From Actinomycetes bacterium (lineage in GTDB: Bacteria; Actinomycetota; Acidimicrobiia; Acidimicrobiales; JAKAOS01): a stretch of DNA of 47,518 nucleotides. The stretch is taken from positions 79,277-126,794 of the forward strand of contig JAJYWE010000002.1 in NCBI GenBank assembly GCA_021791675.1, given 5' to 3'. The position numbers were made by a program, and so were the translations under genes. Below the pieces are notes generated by a model. It saw only the letters and a program-made list of their open reading frames with translations. It was not told the origin of the DNA and did not search any database. Shown piece by piece: positions 7,268 through 15,120 of the stretch; position 1 is the first letter of the stretch; every line of letters starts with the position of its first letter.

Positions 7268-7363
7268 GGAGGTGTCCGGGCGCCTGGTGGGCCCCCCCGC
7301 CTTCAAAGCGGGTGGGACGGGTGAACCCCGTCCGGCGGGTTCGATTCCCGTCCACCTCCGCCA
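7268..7363 (+). tRNA. selC: tRNA-Sec (anticodon TCA)
   Basis: A 96-nt selenocysteine tRNA including an encoded 3' CCA. The acceptor stem GGAGGTG pairs with CACCTCC. The anticodon stem CCCGC/GCGGG closes the loop CTTCAAA with anticodon TCA. A long variable arm GGACGGG/CCCGTCC (7 bp) follows, then the T arm with loop TTCGATT. G is the discriminator. The eighth acceptor pair expected of tRNA-Sec would be T7275 with C7352 and is a mismatch. It implies UGA recoding by SelA/SelB elsewhere in the genome; none of those genes and no obvious selenoprotein is in this window. Confidence 0.96.
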
Positions 7364-7373
7364 ACGACCGGGA

Positions 7374-8318
7374 TCAGACCGTCAAGAGGTCTCTCGCGCC
7401 GGTGTCGCTCGAGGGATGGCGGAGCTTGGACATCGCTCGCGCCTCGATCTGGCGGATGCGCTCTCGTGTCAGGTTGAAGTGCTCACCGACCTCCTCGAGC
7501 GTGCGCGGCTCTCCACGGTCCAGCCCGAAGCGCAGGCGAAGGATCTCTCGCTCCCGCTCGTCGAGCGGGGCCAGGAGCCGGGCGATCTCGACGGGGAGGA
7601 GGGCGGTCGCCGCCACCTCGAACGGCGACTCCGCGGCGCGGTCCTCGACCACATCCCCGAGCTCCGCGTCGCCGTCCTCTCGCAGGGGTTCCGAGAGCGA
7701 CAGCGGCTCGGCCCGGAAGCGGAGTGCCTCGACGAGCTTGTCCTCGGGCATCTCGACCTCGGCCCCGAGCTCGGCGAGGGTCGCAGGACGGCCGAGCTTC
7801 AGCTCGAGGCGGGCCTGCGCCTTCTGGACGCGGGCGAGCGTGTCGCCCGCATGGACCGGGAGCCGGATCGTGCGTCCGGTGTTGGCGATACCGCGCGTGA
7901 TCGCCTGACGGATCCACCAGGTCGCATAGGTGGAGAACTTGAAGCCCTTCCGCCAGTCGAACTTCTCGACGGCATGCATGAGGCCGAGGTTCCCCTCCTG
8001 GATGAGGTCGAGCAGCGGGAGGCCCGATGCCTGGTACTTCTTCGCAATCGAGACGACGAGACGGAGGTTGGACTCCACGAAGGTCTGCTGCGCGGCCTCG
8101 CCTGCGGTAACCAACCGCCGGAGCTCACGGCGCCGGGGAGCCGAGACGCTGGAACCCTTGGTCTCGAGCTCGTTCCGCGCAGCCACACCGCCCTCGATCG
8201 CCTGAGCGAGGCGGACCTCGTCGTCCTTCGTGAGGAGCGGGTACTGGCCGATGTCCGTCAGGTAGAGACGGACGAGATCTTCCTCGTCCCGATCGACTCG
8301 CTCTTTCGGCAAGCTCAT
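7374..8318 (-). CDS. RNA polymerase sigma factor, sigma-70 family (group 1/2)
   Basis: A 314-residue sigma factor. Region 1.2 (DLVRLYLTDIGQYPLL) is at residues ~13-28. Region 2 (~88-155) includes VESNLRLVVSIAKKY and the -10 reading segment FSTYATWWIRQAI. Region 3 spans ~160-235, and region 4.2 has the helix-turn-helix RTLEEVGEHFNLTRERIRQIE near the end. There is no region 1.1, and the length fits a group 2 (HrdB/SigB-like) factor rather than a full housekeeping one. ATG 8318 is chosen because the conserved part begins close behind it and AGAAGAAGGG lies just upstream; 8363 is an alternative. The 141 bp upstream should hold its promoter, but no box is convincing. Its 3' end is 10 bp from the convergent selC gene. 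Confidence 0.93.
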   Translation of the reverse strand: MSLPKERVDRDEEDLVRLYLTDIGQYPLLTKDDEVRLAQAIEGGVAARNELETKGSSVSAPRRRELRRLVTAGEAAQQTFVESNLRLVVSIAKKYQASGLPLLDLIQEGNLGLMHAVEKFDWRKGFKFSTYATWWIRQAITRGIANTGRTIRLPVHAGDTLARVQKAQARLELKLGRPATLAELGAEVEMPEDKLVEALRFRAEPLSLSEPLREDGDAELGDVVEDRAAESPFEVAATALLPVEIARLLAPLDEREREILRLRFGLDRGEPRTLEEVGEHFNLTRERIRQIEARAMSKLRHPSSDTGARDLLTV

Positions 8319-8459
8319 GACCCTTCTTCTGGCGACAACACTCGTACCGACGGATTGTCCCACTGCGACCGAGCGCCTCCGGGTGCTAGGTCGGATCCTC
8401 CCCCCCGATCCGGGAAACCACCTCCCAGACCTCTCGTGGTGGTGAGCGTAACCGGCACG

Positions 8460-9077
8460 TCAAGGGCCGTCGGCCGGTGGCGGGGGGCCGGGCACCAGCC
8501 CGCCTGCGTCGACGAGACTCGTCTCCGCCCTGGCGACCAACCTCGCCGTCTCCCCGACCACGACTGCCGAGACGAGCAGCGACTGCAGCGCCCGCTCCCC
8601 GGCCTCCCAGTGGCGGAGCTCGTCGGTCTGCACGAGCTCCGTTGCGCGCAGCACCGGGCCATCCGCAACCGGTGAGGCACCTTCGAGCTGCTCCCCATAG
8701 GCACCGACCAAGCGGGGAACCACCACGCGGTAGGCGACGGCGAGGCGCCCGAGGCCCGCCTGCTCGTCCGAGAGCCCGGCCAGGAGTGCGGTGAGCGGAG
8801 CGACCAGCGCGCCCGCCGCCCCGGCCTCGGTCGGGGGAAGGAGCGCCAGCTGGGCGCCGAGGAGCTCCGCATGCCAGGCGTGGTGACGCGCGTGGACGTC
8901 GAGGAGGACCGCCAGTGCCGGCTCGACAGCCATCTGCGCGCCACGACCCAGCTCGGCGAAGAGCCAGCTCTCGGCGGCCGCCTGCAGGGCCACGCGGCGG
9001 CGGAGCTCGGAGCCGCTCCAGCGGCTCGCCACCGCCGGCCGAGATCCGAGGTGCAGGCCGGGGTGTCGGACGGACAT
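8460..9077 (-). CDS. Conserved-looking helical protein, possibly ferritin-like
   Basis: About 205 residues, predicted all-helical. Acid/histidine-rich segments are AAAESWLFAELG, DVHARHHAWHAELLGAQLAL and TDELRHWEAGERAL. The last contains an ExxH (ELRH), and the spacing of two such helices suggests a ferritin-like four-helix bundle, perhaps with a di-metal site. I do not recognise a family with certainty. The ATG at 9077 is 23 bp after the EamA stop, so it is probably the third gene of nadE-eamA-this; the frame also allows a GTG at 9116 overlapping eamA. No signal peptide or membrane segment is seen. Confidence 0.6.
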   Translation of the reverse strand: MSVRHPGLHLGSRPAVASRWSGSELRRRVALQAAAESWLFAELGRGAQMAVEPALAVLLDVHARHHAWHAELLGAQLALLPPTEAGAAGALVAPLTALLAGLSDEQAGLGRLAVAYRVVVPRLVGAYGEQLEGASPVADGPVLRATELVQTDELRHWEAGERALQSLLVSAVVVGETARLVARAETSLVDAGGLVPGPPPPADGP

Positions 9078-9100
9078 GCCAGAGCTTCGCGCGCCGCCCC

Positions 9101-10096
9101 TCACCCGGGCGAACACGGCCTCGCGCCGGCGCCCGTGCCGGAGCTGGTGCCGGGATCGGGCTCGGGAGGTCGCGCACGGTCGCTCCCGAGCTCGCTCAGC
9201 ACGATCGCGACGAGGATCACGCCGGCCCCGGCGAGACCGGTGGGCGAGAGCGTGTCACCGAGCACCAGCCCGACGAGCGCGGCCGTCACCGGCTCGGCGA
9301 GGAGCAGGATGGCCGTACGCGAGGGCTCGACCCGACGCTGCCCCCAGGTCTGGAGCCCGTACGCGACCATGGAGCCGAGCACCGCCGTGGCGCCGACCGC
9401 CACCAGAGCTCCCGCGCCGAAGGCGAAACCGCCGCTCCCGAGCGGATGGGTCCCGGACCCGAGCGAGGAGGCGACGCCAGGATCGAGCGCAGCGGCCCCG
9501 GCCACGAGCCAAGCCCCTCCCGCCACCACGGCGAGCTGCACGGCGGTGAGACGCAGCGGGTCGTGGCGAGGCGCCACGCGACCGAGGACCACGATGTTCG
9601 CAGCGAACGCGACGGCGCAGCCGACGGTCAGCCCATCGCCGAGCCCGAAGCCGGTCACACCTCCGGTGAGCAGCCAGAGCCCCACCGTGGCGAGCCCGGC
9701 GCCGAGCAGGCTGGCCGTGCTCGGTCGGCGACGGAGGACGAGTGCAGACAGGAGTGGCACGATCACGACGAGCAGGTTCGTCTCGAACGCCGAGACGGGC
9801 CCGGTCACGCTCGTGAGGCCCCAGGTCTGCAAGAGGTAGCCCGCCAGGAGGGCAAGGCCGGCTGCGACACCGTCGCGGAGCACGCCGGGTGAGGAGGGAC
9901 GCCGCAAGGCGAGCGGCGCGAGGAGGAGGGCGGCGAGGCTGAAGCGCACGGCGAGGAACGGCGCCGGCCCCACCCCCACGAGCGCACGCCGGGTGAGCGC
10001 GAAGGTCGTCCCGAAACAGACGCCCGCACCCGCGATCGCGAGCGCCCCCGTTCGACGCCGGGTGGGAAGTGGCGCGCCCGCTGGCGCCGGGGTCAC
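9101..10096 (-). CDS. EamA/DMT-superfamily permease
   Basis: A 331-residue membrane protein with two EamA repeats and about ten hydrophobic helices. The first repeat begins at residue ~16 (GALAIAGAGVCFGTTFALTRRAL), the second at ~155 (LTVGCAVAFAANIVVLG). Such proteins export or import small metabolites; the substrate is unknown. The GTG start overlaps the nadE stop by 4 bp (GTGA), so it is translated with nadE. The last 30 residues are a Pro/Gly-rich tail outside the membrane. Confidence 0.9.
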   Translation of the reverse strand: MTPAPAGAPLPTRRRTGALAIAGAGVCFGTTFALTRRALVGVGPAPFLAVRFSLAALLLAPLALRRPSSPGVLRDGVAAGLALLAGYLLQTWGLTSVTGPVSAFETNLLVVIVPLLSALVLRRRPSTASLLGAGLATVGLWLLTGGVTGFGLGDGLTVGCAVAFAANIVVLGRVAPRHDPLRLTAVQLAVVAGGAWLVAGAAALDPGVASSLGSGTHPLGSGGFAFGAGALVAVGATAVLGSMVAYGLQTWGQRRVEPSRTAILLLAEPVTAALVGLVLGDTLSPTGLAGAGVILVAIVLSELGSDRARPPEPDPGTSSGTGAGARPCSPG

Positions 10097-11805
10097 CGGA
10101 AGTGGTTGGTGATCGGGAGCCGGCGGTCCTTGCCGAACGCCTTGGCGGTCACCCGGACGCCGGGCGGTGACTGGCGCCGCTTGTACTCGGCGGCGTCCAC
10201 GAGCGCGGCGACCCGACGGACCAGCTCCGCCGGGTGGCCCGCCTCGACGAGCTCGGCGACGGTCCGATCCTGTTCCACATAGCCGGCGAGGAGCTCGTCG
10301 AGGATCTCGTAGGGCGGCAAGCTCTGGTCGTCGCGCTGGTCTGGGCGCAGCTCGGCGGACGGCGGCTTCTCCAGGATCTCCACCGGGATGGGCCCGTCGC
10401 CCTCGCCCCGCCGGTTTCGATGGCGACAGAGCTCGTAGACGAGGGTCTTCTCCACGTCCTTCAGCACGTCGAAGCCACCCGCGGTGTCGCCGTAGAGCGT
10501 CGAGTACCCGACCGCGAGCTCGCTCTTGTTCCCCGTGGTGAGGACCAGCCAGCCGAGCGCGTTGGAGAGCGCCATGAGGAGGACTCCCCGGATCCTGCTC
10601 TGGAGGTTCTCCTCGGCGAGCCCGGGCCAGCGACCACCGAAGTCGCCGGCCAACGCCTCGAGGAATGCGACATGGAGCGACTCGATGGGGACGACGCGAT
10701 GGTCGACGCCGAGACGCCGAGCCAGCTCGGCCGCGTCGTCGAGCGAGCCCTGGCTCGAGAAGCGCGAGGGCATCGCCACCGTGTGGACGGCGTCGGGCCC
10801 CAGCGCGTCCGCGGCCACCGTCGCGACCAGGGCGGAGTCGACACCTCCCGAGAGGCCGACCACCACCTCTCGGAAGCCGTTCTTGCGGACGTAGTCACCC
10901 GTGCCGAGGACGAGCGCCTCGTAGACCTCGGCAGCACCCTCGAGCGGCACCGGAGGGGTCGGCGCCGGTGCGCGAGGACCGACCCGGCGCGGGAGGCCCG
11001 ACCCGACCACGGGCAGGAGGGGAAGTGTCGCTCGACCGCGTGGGTCGAGGAGACGCTTGCGGAAGACCGGGCGCACCTCGAGGTCCACCAACAGGAGCGC
11101 CTCCTCGAACTGCGGCGCGGCTGCGACCATCCGGCCCGTCGCGTCGAAGACCATCGAGCCACCGTCGAAGACCAGCTCGTCCTGGCCTCCCACTGCGTTG
11201 CAGTAGGCGAGGCATGCGGACGCGTCGGCCGCCCGCGTCGCGAGCATGGCGGCACGCTCGGCTCGCCTCCCGGCGGCGAAGGGGGACGCGTTCGCGGACA
11301 GGACGAGCGCCGCACCCGCAGCGGCCTGCGTGGCGACCGGGCCGGCGGGTGCCCAGGCGTCCTCACAGATCGTGAGCCCGACGGGCACGCCCGCGATGTC
11401 GTACAGCGCCCGCGCTCCTCGTCCGGGCGCGAAGTAGCGCTGCTCGTCGAAGACGGAATAGTTCGGGAGGAGCTCCTTGTGGTACGTGCCGAGCCACTCG
11501 CCCCGGGCCGCGATCGCGAGCGCGTTGTGCAGGTCGCGACCGGCGTCGACGAAACCGAAGACCGCCGCGCACCGGCCAGTCTCGGCGGCAAGCTTCCGTG
11601 CCGTCTCCAGGTTCTCCTCCACGAAACCAGCCCGGAGGAGCAGGTCCTCCGGCGGGTACCCGGTCAGCGCGAGCTCGGGGAAGAGGGCGAGGTCGGCGTC
11701 CGCGGCGTCGGCGGACCGGACCATGTCGAGGATGCGCCCGGCGTTCCCCGCCAGGTCACCGACGACCGGGTCGATCTGGCAGAGGGCCAGACGGAGCCAG
11801 GACAC
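10093..11805 (-). CDS. nadE: Glutamine-dependent NAD+ synthetase
   Basis: A 570-residue two-domain enzyme that makes NAD+ from deamido-NAD+, ATP and glutamine. The N-terminal nitrilase-type glutaminase (residues ~1-265) shows the catalytic Glu in LFPELALTGYPPEDLLLR, Lys in YHKELLPNYSVFDEQRYF and Cys in LTICEDAW. The C-terminal synthetase (~285-570) has the pyrophosphate loop VGLSGGVDSALVATVAAD and STLYGDTAGGFDVLKDVEKT. The length is usual for the fused form. GTG 11805 is preceded by TAGGCT with a 6-base gap, a leaderless start. It heads an operon with eamA and the ferritin-like gene. Confidence 0.97.
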   Translation of the reverse strand: MSWLRLALCQIDPVVGDLAGNAGRILDMVRSADAADADLALFPELALTGYPPEDLLLRAGFVEENLETARKLAAETGRCAAVFGFVDAGRDLHNALAIAARGEWLGTYHKELLPNYSVFDEQRYFAPGRGARALYDIAGVPVGLTICEDAWAPAGPVATQAAAGAALVLSANASPFAAGRRAERAAMLATRAADASACLAYCNAVGGQDELVFDGGSMVFDATGRMVAAAPQFEEALLLVDLEVRPVFRKRLLDPRGRATLPLLPVVGSGLPRRVGPRAPAPTPPVPLEGAAEVYEALVLGTGDYVRKNGFREVVVGLSGGVDSALVATVAADALGPDAVHTVAMPSRFSSQGSLDDAAELARRLGVDHRVVPIESLHVAFLEALAGDFGGRWPGLAEENLQSRIRGVLLMALSNALGWLVLTTGNKSELAVGYSTLYGDTAGGFDVLKDVEKTLVYELCRHRNRRGEGDGPIPVEILEKPPSAELRPDQRDDQSLPPYEILDELLAGYVEQDRTVAELVEAGHPAELVRRVAALVDAAEYKRRQSPPGVRVTAKAFGKDRRLPITNHFR

Positions 11806-11811
11806 GACGGG

Positions 11812-11817
11812 AGCCTA
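11812..11817 (-). promoter_or_regulatory. -10 box (TAGGCT) of nadE, leaderless
   Basis: TAGGCT, six bases (CCCGTC), then the GTG of nadE on the minus strand. There is no room for a ribosome binding site. Confidence 0.55.
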
Positions 11818-12013
11818 GCTGGGAGCACCTCCCGCGAGCGGGGCGGTGGAGTCCCGCGATCGCCCGGACGGTCGACTGGGGGACACGCCGGGCCGGACGA
11901 GGATCTCGGGGAACGTGGCGGACCGGACCGGGCGATCGGGGAGGAGGAGGCACTGGGCCAGGGCGACCAGGTCGCCGACGAAGCGCGGCGCCCGCCCGAC
12001 CAGACTGGGAACG

Positions 12014-14959
12014 GTGGAACCCGTCGTGCCTGCGGACGCGCCCGCTGCCCCCAGCGCCGCGAGCCTCCCCCCACTGTTCGGCCCGCTCGCAGAGCGCGGA
12101 CCGGATCCCCCTGCGACGCTCCGCCGGTTGGCCGCCGTCGCAGAGGCCCAGCCACGGCTCGGTGCGCAGCTGGAGGAGCGCCCGGAGCTCGCGTGGACGC
12201 TCGTCGCCGTCTGCGCGACCAGCCCGGCCCTCGCGCGGACATGCCGCTCGGCCGAGCAGGCGCTCGACGTGCTCGGCGACCTCGAGACACGGCCGGAGCG
12301 GCCGCTCGGGCCTCGGCTCGATGCCGGCTCGCTCCTCCGCTGGAAAGAGCTCGAGCTCCTCCGCGTCGCCGCGCGCGACCTGTCCGGGCTCGACGGACTG
12401 GAAGAGGTCGGGGCGAAGCTGGCGACGCTCGCCTCCGACGTCCTCGGAGCTGCGCTCGAGCTCGCCGGGGTCGACGATCACGCCGTGGTCGGCATGGGCA
12501 AGCTCGGCGGCGAGGAGCTCAACTACGCGAGCGACATCGACCTCATGCTCGTCGCTCCCCGCGGCGGGGCCGACGAAGCGGGCATGCGTCGGGCGCTCGA
12601 CCTCGCCCGGACCTGCTTTCGCGTCGACCTCGCGCTCCGCCCGGAGGGACGGGCAGGGCCGCTCGTCCGCAGTGTCGCCGCCTACGTCTCCTACTGGCAA
12701 CGCTGGGCCCTGCCGTGGGAGTTCCAGGCGCTCCTGAAGGGCCGTCCCGTCGCCGGCGACCCGGAGCTCGGACACGCATTCGCGAGCGCGGCCGACGAAG
12801 CGCTCTGGGGAAGGACCTGGGGCGCGGACGAGCTCCGCCAGCTCCGCTCCCTGAAGGCCCGAACCGAGGAGTCCCTCGCGCGGCGAGGGCTCGAGGGGCG
12901 CGAAGTCAAGCGTGGCCGCGGTGGGATCCGCGACATCGAGTTCTCGGTGCAGCTGCTCCAGCTGGTCCACGGCCGCTACGACCCGGCACTGCGCTGCCGG
13001 GGGACCCTCGCTGCGCTGGCCGAGCTCGACCGCGCCGGTTACGTCGCGGCCGACGACGCAGCGGCACTCGTGTCCGACTATCGCTTCCTCCGGACCGTCG
13101 AGCACCGCCTGCAGCTGGAGGAGCTCGCACAGACCCACGTCGTCCCCGAGGACCCGGAGGCGCTCTCCCGCCTGGCACGCGGGCTTGCGGCGTTCGGTCG
13201 CCACGACGAGACCAGCCACCACGACGGCTCGCCCGATTCCCTCGCAGCGGGCCGCGATGGGGCCGCCGCCGACGGCAGATCGGGCGCAGCGGGGAGAGCC
13301 CAGGGACCGGCTGGCGAGTTCCTCGCGCTCCTCCGGTTCCACCAGCACCGCACCCGGGGGATCTACGAGCGGTTGTACTTCCGGCCGCTCCTGGACGCCT
13401 TCGCAGCCCTCGGCAAGGAGGGAACCTGGCCCCCGCGCATGACGGAGACGGTCGCGTCCGAGCGCCTCCGGGCCTTCGGCTTCGCCGACGCCGAGCGGAC
13501 GCGTGAGGCTCTGGCGGAGCTCACTCGCGGCCTCGGCCGGGTCTCGCGACTCATGGCGCAGCTGCTGCCGCTGCTCCTCGCCTGGCTCGCGGACAGCCCA
13601 GACCCTGACCTCGCGCTGCTCGGCCTGCGGAGGCTCGCGGCGAGCGCGCACCGTCGCGAGCGGCTCGTGACCACCTGCAGGGACTCTCCCCAGGCGGCCC
13701 GACGGCTCTGCCTACTGCTCGGCACCTCGCGTCTGCTCCTGGACGGGTTCGAGGCGGAGCCGGACCTGCTTGCGGCGCTCGGCGACGACGCCGCGCTCCG
13801 GCCGAGGACGCGAGCCGAGCTGCTCGAGGCCGCGCGCCACGCCGTCGCCGGTCGCTCGGCTGCCGACGCCGCCAGAGTGCTCCGCCGGCTCCACCAGCGC
13901 GCGCGGCTCCGGGTCGCGGCCGCCGGGGTTCTCGGGCTCGTCGACACCGCGGCCAGCGGGGCGGCCCTCGCCACGGCAGCCGAGGTGACCCTGCAGGTGG
14001 CAACCGAGGTCGTCTGCCCGGGCCTCGACCTCGGCATCGTGGCCATGGGCAGGTTCGGCGGCGCAGAGCTCTCCCTCGCGAGCGATGTCGACGTCCTCTT
14101 CGTCCACGCCGGGCGCGAGGAGCCAGGCAGCCCCGAGCCCACCAAGAGCCCCATGGGCGAAGACCGGGGCAGCGAGAAGAGTGGCCGCCGCGGCAGCGGA
14201 CTGGCCGCGACTTCGATAACGGACGCGGAGGAGGCTGCGGCGGCGCTCGTCCGCTTCTGCCGCGGCCCGAGCCCGGCCGAGGCGGTCCTCGACCTCGACC
14301 TCGACCTCCGCCCCGAGGGCCGCCAGGGGCCCCTCGCTCGCTCGCTCGCGGCGTTCGAGGAGTACTTCTCCCACTGGGCTGCGCCCTGGGAGCGCCAGGC
14401 CTACCTGCGCGCTCGGATGGTGGTGGGGAGCGACGAGCTCGCAGAGCGCTTCGCGGCGAGCGTCGAGCGGTTCGTGTTCGCCCACCCACTCTCGTCCGGT
14501 GAGATCCGCGAGATCCGCAGGCTCAAGGCCCGAATGGAACGAGAGCGCGTCCCGCGACGAGAGGACCCGGGGTTCCACCTGAAGCTCGGGCGCGGCTCGC
14601 TCTCCGACGTGGAGTGGACCGTGCAGCTCCTCCAGTTGGAGGAGGGGCTCCCCGGACCGGCGACGCTCGCTGCGCTCGCTGCGCTCGAGGAGCGTGGCGC
14701 GCTCGCGCGGGCCGAAGCCACGGCGCTCCGGGAGTCCTACCTCTTCTGCGAGGCGACACGAGATCGGCTCTTCCTGGTGCTCGGGGAGGACACCGACGCG
14801 CTGCCGAGCGCTCCCGAGCGCCTCGCGAGATTGGCGCGCAGTCTCGACCGCAGCGCTGCCGGGCTGCGCGAGGAGTACCGGCGGGTCACCCGAAGGGCGC
14901 GACGGGTCATGGAGGACCGCTTCTACGGGAGCGGGCCCGCGGGGCTCGTGCGATCGTGA
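12014..14959 (+). CDS. glnE: Bifunctional glutamine synthetase adenylyltransferase/adenylyl-removing enzyme
   Basis: About 981 residues. It attaches or removes AMP on glutamine synthetase in response to nitrogen status. The N-terminal nucleotidyltransferase shows GMGKLGGEELNYASDIDLML (residues ~160-180), the C-terminal one AMGRFGGAELSLASDVDVLF (~675-695); both keep the DxD metal-binding acids. Helical GlnE/GlnD-UR domains follow each. A ~35-residue Pro/Ser/Gly insert (bases ~14110-14215) sits right after the second DxD, and another low-complexity stretch lies near residues 395-430. GTG 12014 is my best start: the frame is open to 11846, but the sequence before 12014 is Arg/Gly-rich and does not look coding. 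It is divergent from nadE. Confidence 0.93.
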   Translation: MEPVVPADAPAAPSAASLPPLFGPLAERGPDPPATLRRLAAVAEAQPRLGAQLEERPELAWTLVAVCATSPALARTCRSAEQALDVLGDLETRPERPLGPRLDAGSLLRWKELELLRVAARDLSGLDGLEEVGAKLATLASDVLGAALELAGVDDHAVVGMGKLGGEELNYASDIDLMLVAPRGGADEAGMRRALDLARTCFRVDLALRPEGRAGPLVRSVAAYVSYWQRWALPWEFQALLKGRPVAGDPELGHAFASAADEALWGRTWGADELRQLRSLKARTEESLARRGLEGREVKRGRGGIRDIEFSVQLLQLVHGRYDPALRCRGTLAALAELDRAGYVAADDAAALVSDYRFLRTVEHRLQLEELAQTHVVPEDPEALSRLARGLAAFGRHDETSHHDGSPDSLAAGRDGAAADGRSGAAGRAQGPAGEFLALLRFHQHRTRGIYERLYFRPLLDAFAALGKEGTWPPRMTETVASERLRAFGFADAERTREALAELTRGLGRVSRLMAQLLPLLLAWLADSPDPDLALLGLRRLAASAHRRERLVTTCRDSPQAARRLCLLLGTSRLLLDGFEAEPDLLAALGDDAALRPRTRAELLEAARHAVAGRSAADAARVLRRLHQRARLRVAAAGVLGLVDTAASGAALATAAEVTLQVATEVVCPGLDLGIVAMGRFGGAELSLASDVDVLFVHAGREEPGSPEPTKSPMGEDRGSEKSGRRGSGLAATSITDAEEAAAALVRFCRGPSPAEAVLDLDLDLRPEGRQGPLARSLAAFEEYFSHWAAPWERQAYLRARMVVGSDELAERFAASVERFVFAHPLSSGEIREIRRLKARMERERVPRREDPGFHLKLGRGSLSDVEWTVQLLQLEEGLPGPATLAALAALEERGALARAEATALRESYLFCEATRDRLFLVLGEDTDALPSAPERLARLARSLDRSAAGLREEYRRVTRRARRVMEDRFYGSGPAGLVRS

Positions 14960-15067
14960 GCACGGGCGTTCGCGACATGCGCCTCGGGCCTCGGGCCAGG
15001 CGCCGTTGCCCTGCGGTGGCCTCCCGCGCTCGCGCCCGGCGGTGGCGTCGAGGGCGGCCGAGCGACC

Positions 15068-15073
15068 TACGCT
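15068..15073 (+). promoter_or_regulatory. Candidate -10 box (TACGCT) for the kdpD-C/kdpE operon
   Basis: TACGCT lies 18 bases before the leader ATG at 15091 and just upstream of its GGAGG, about 110 bp after glnE. It is a plausible promoter for the leader peptide, kinase and regulator. Confidence 0.4.
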
Positions 15074-15090
15074 CACGACCGGAGGCGAAC

Positions 15091-15120
15091 ATGCGACGTG
15101 CGTGCGGCGAGCGGGCGTGA
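15091..15120 (+). CDS. Nine-residue leader peptide overlapping the histidine kinase start
   Basis: ATG 15091 has a strong GGAGG with 5-base spacing and encodes MRRACGERA before TGA. That TGA overlaps the GTG start of the kinase (GTGA). The kinase itself has no good ribosome binding site, so its translation probably depends on ribosomes finishing this leader. It could instead mark a sequencing frameshift joining the leader to the kinase, but the 4-bp overlap matches the style of other gene pairs here. Confidence 0.5.
   Translation: MRRACGERA

Noticed and set aside
11846-12013. Longer glnE start
   Set aside because: The extra 56 residues are Arg/Gly/Thr-rich with no family similarity and lie in the promoter space opposite nadE. 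It is not fully excluded.
10234-13506. Very long open frame on the plus strand across nadE and glnE
   Set aside because: It is the complement and shifted frame of two sure genes; the product is Arg/Gly/Pro-rich with no domain. High GC leaves few stops.
15091-15116. Frameshift joining the leader peptide to the kinase
   Set aside because: The leader ends in a GTGA overlap identical in style to other gene pairs here, and the kinase is complete without it.
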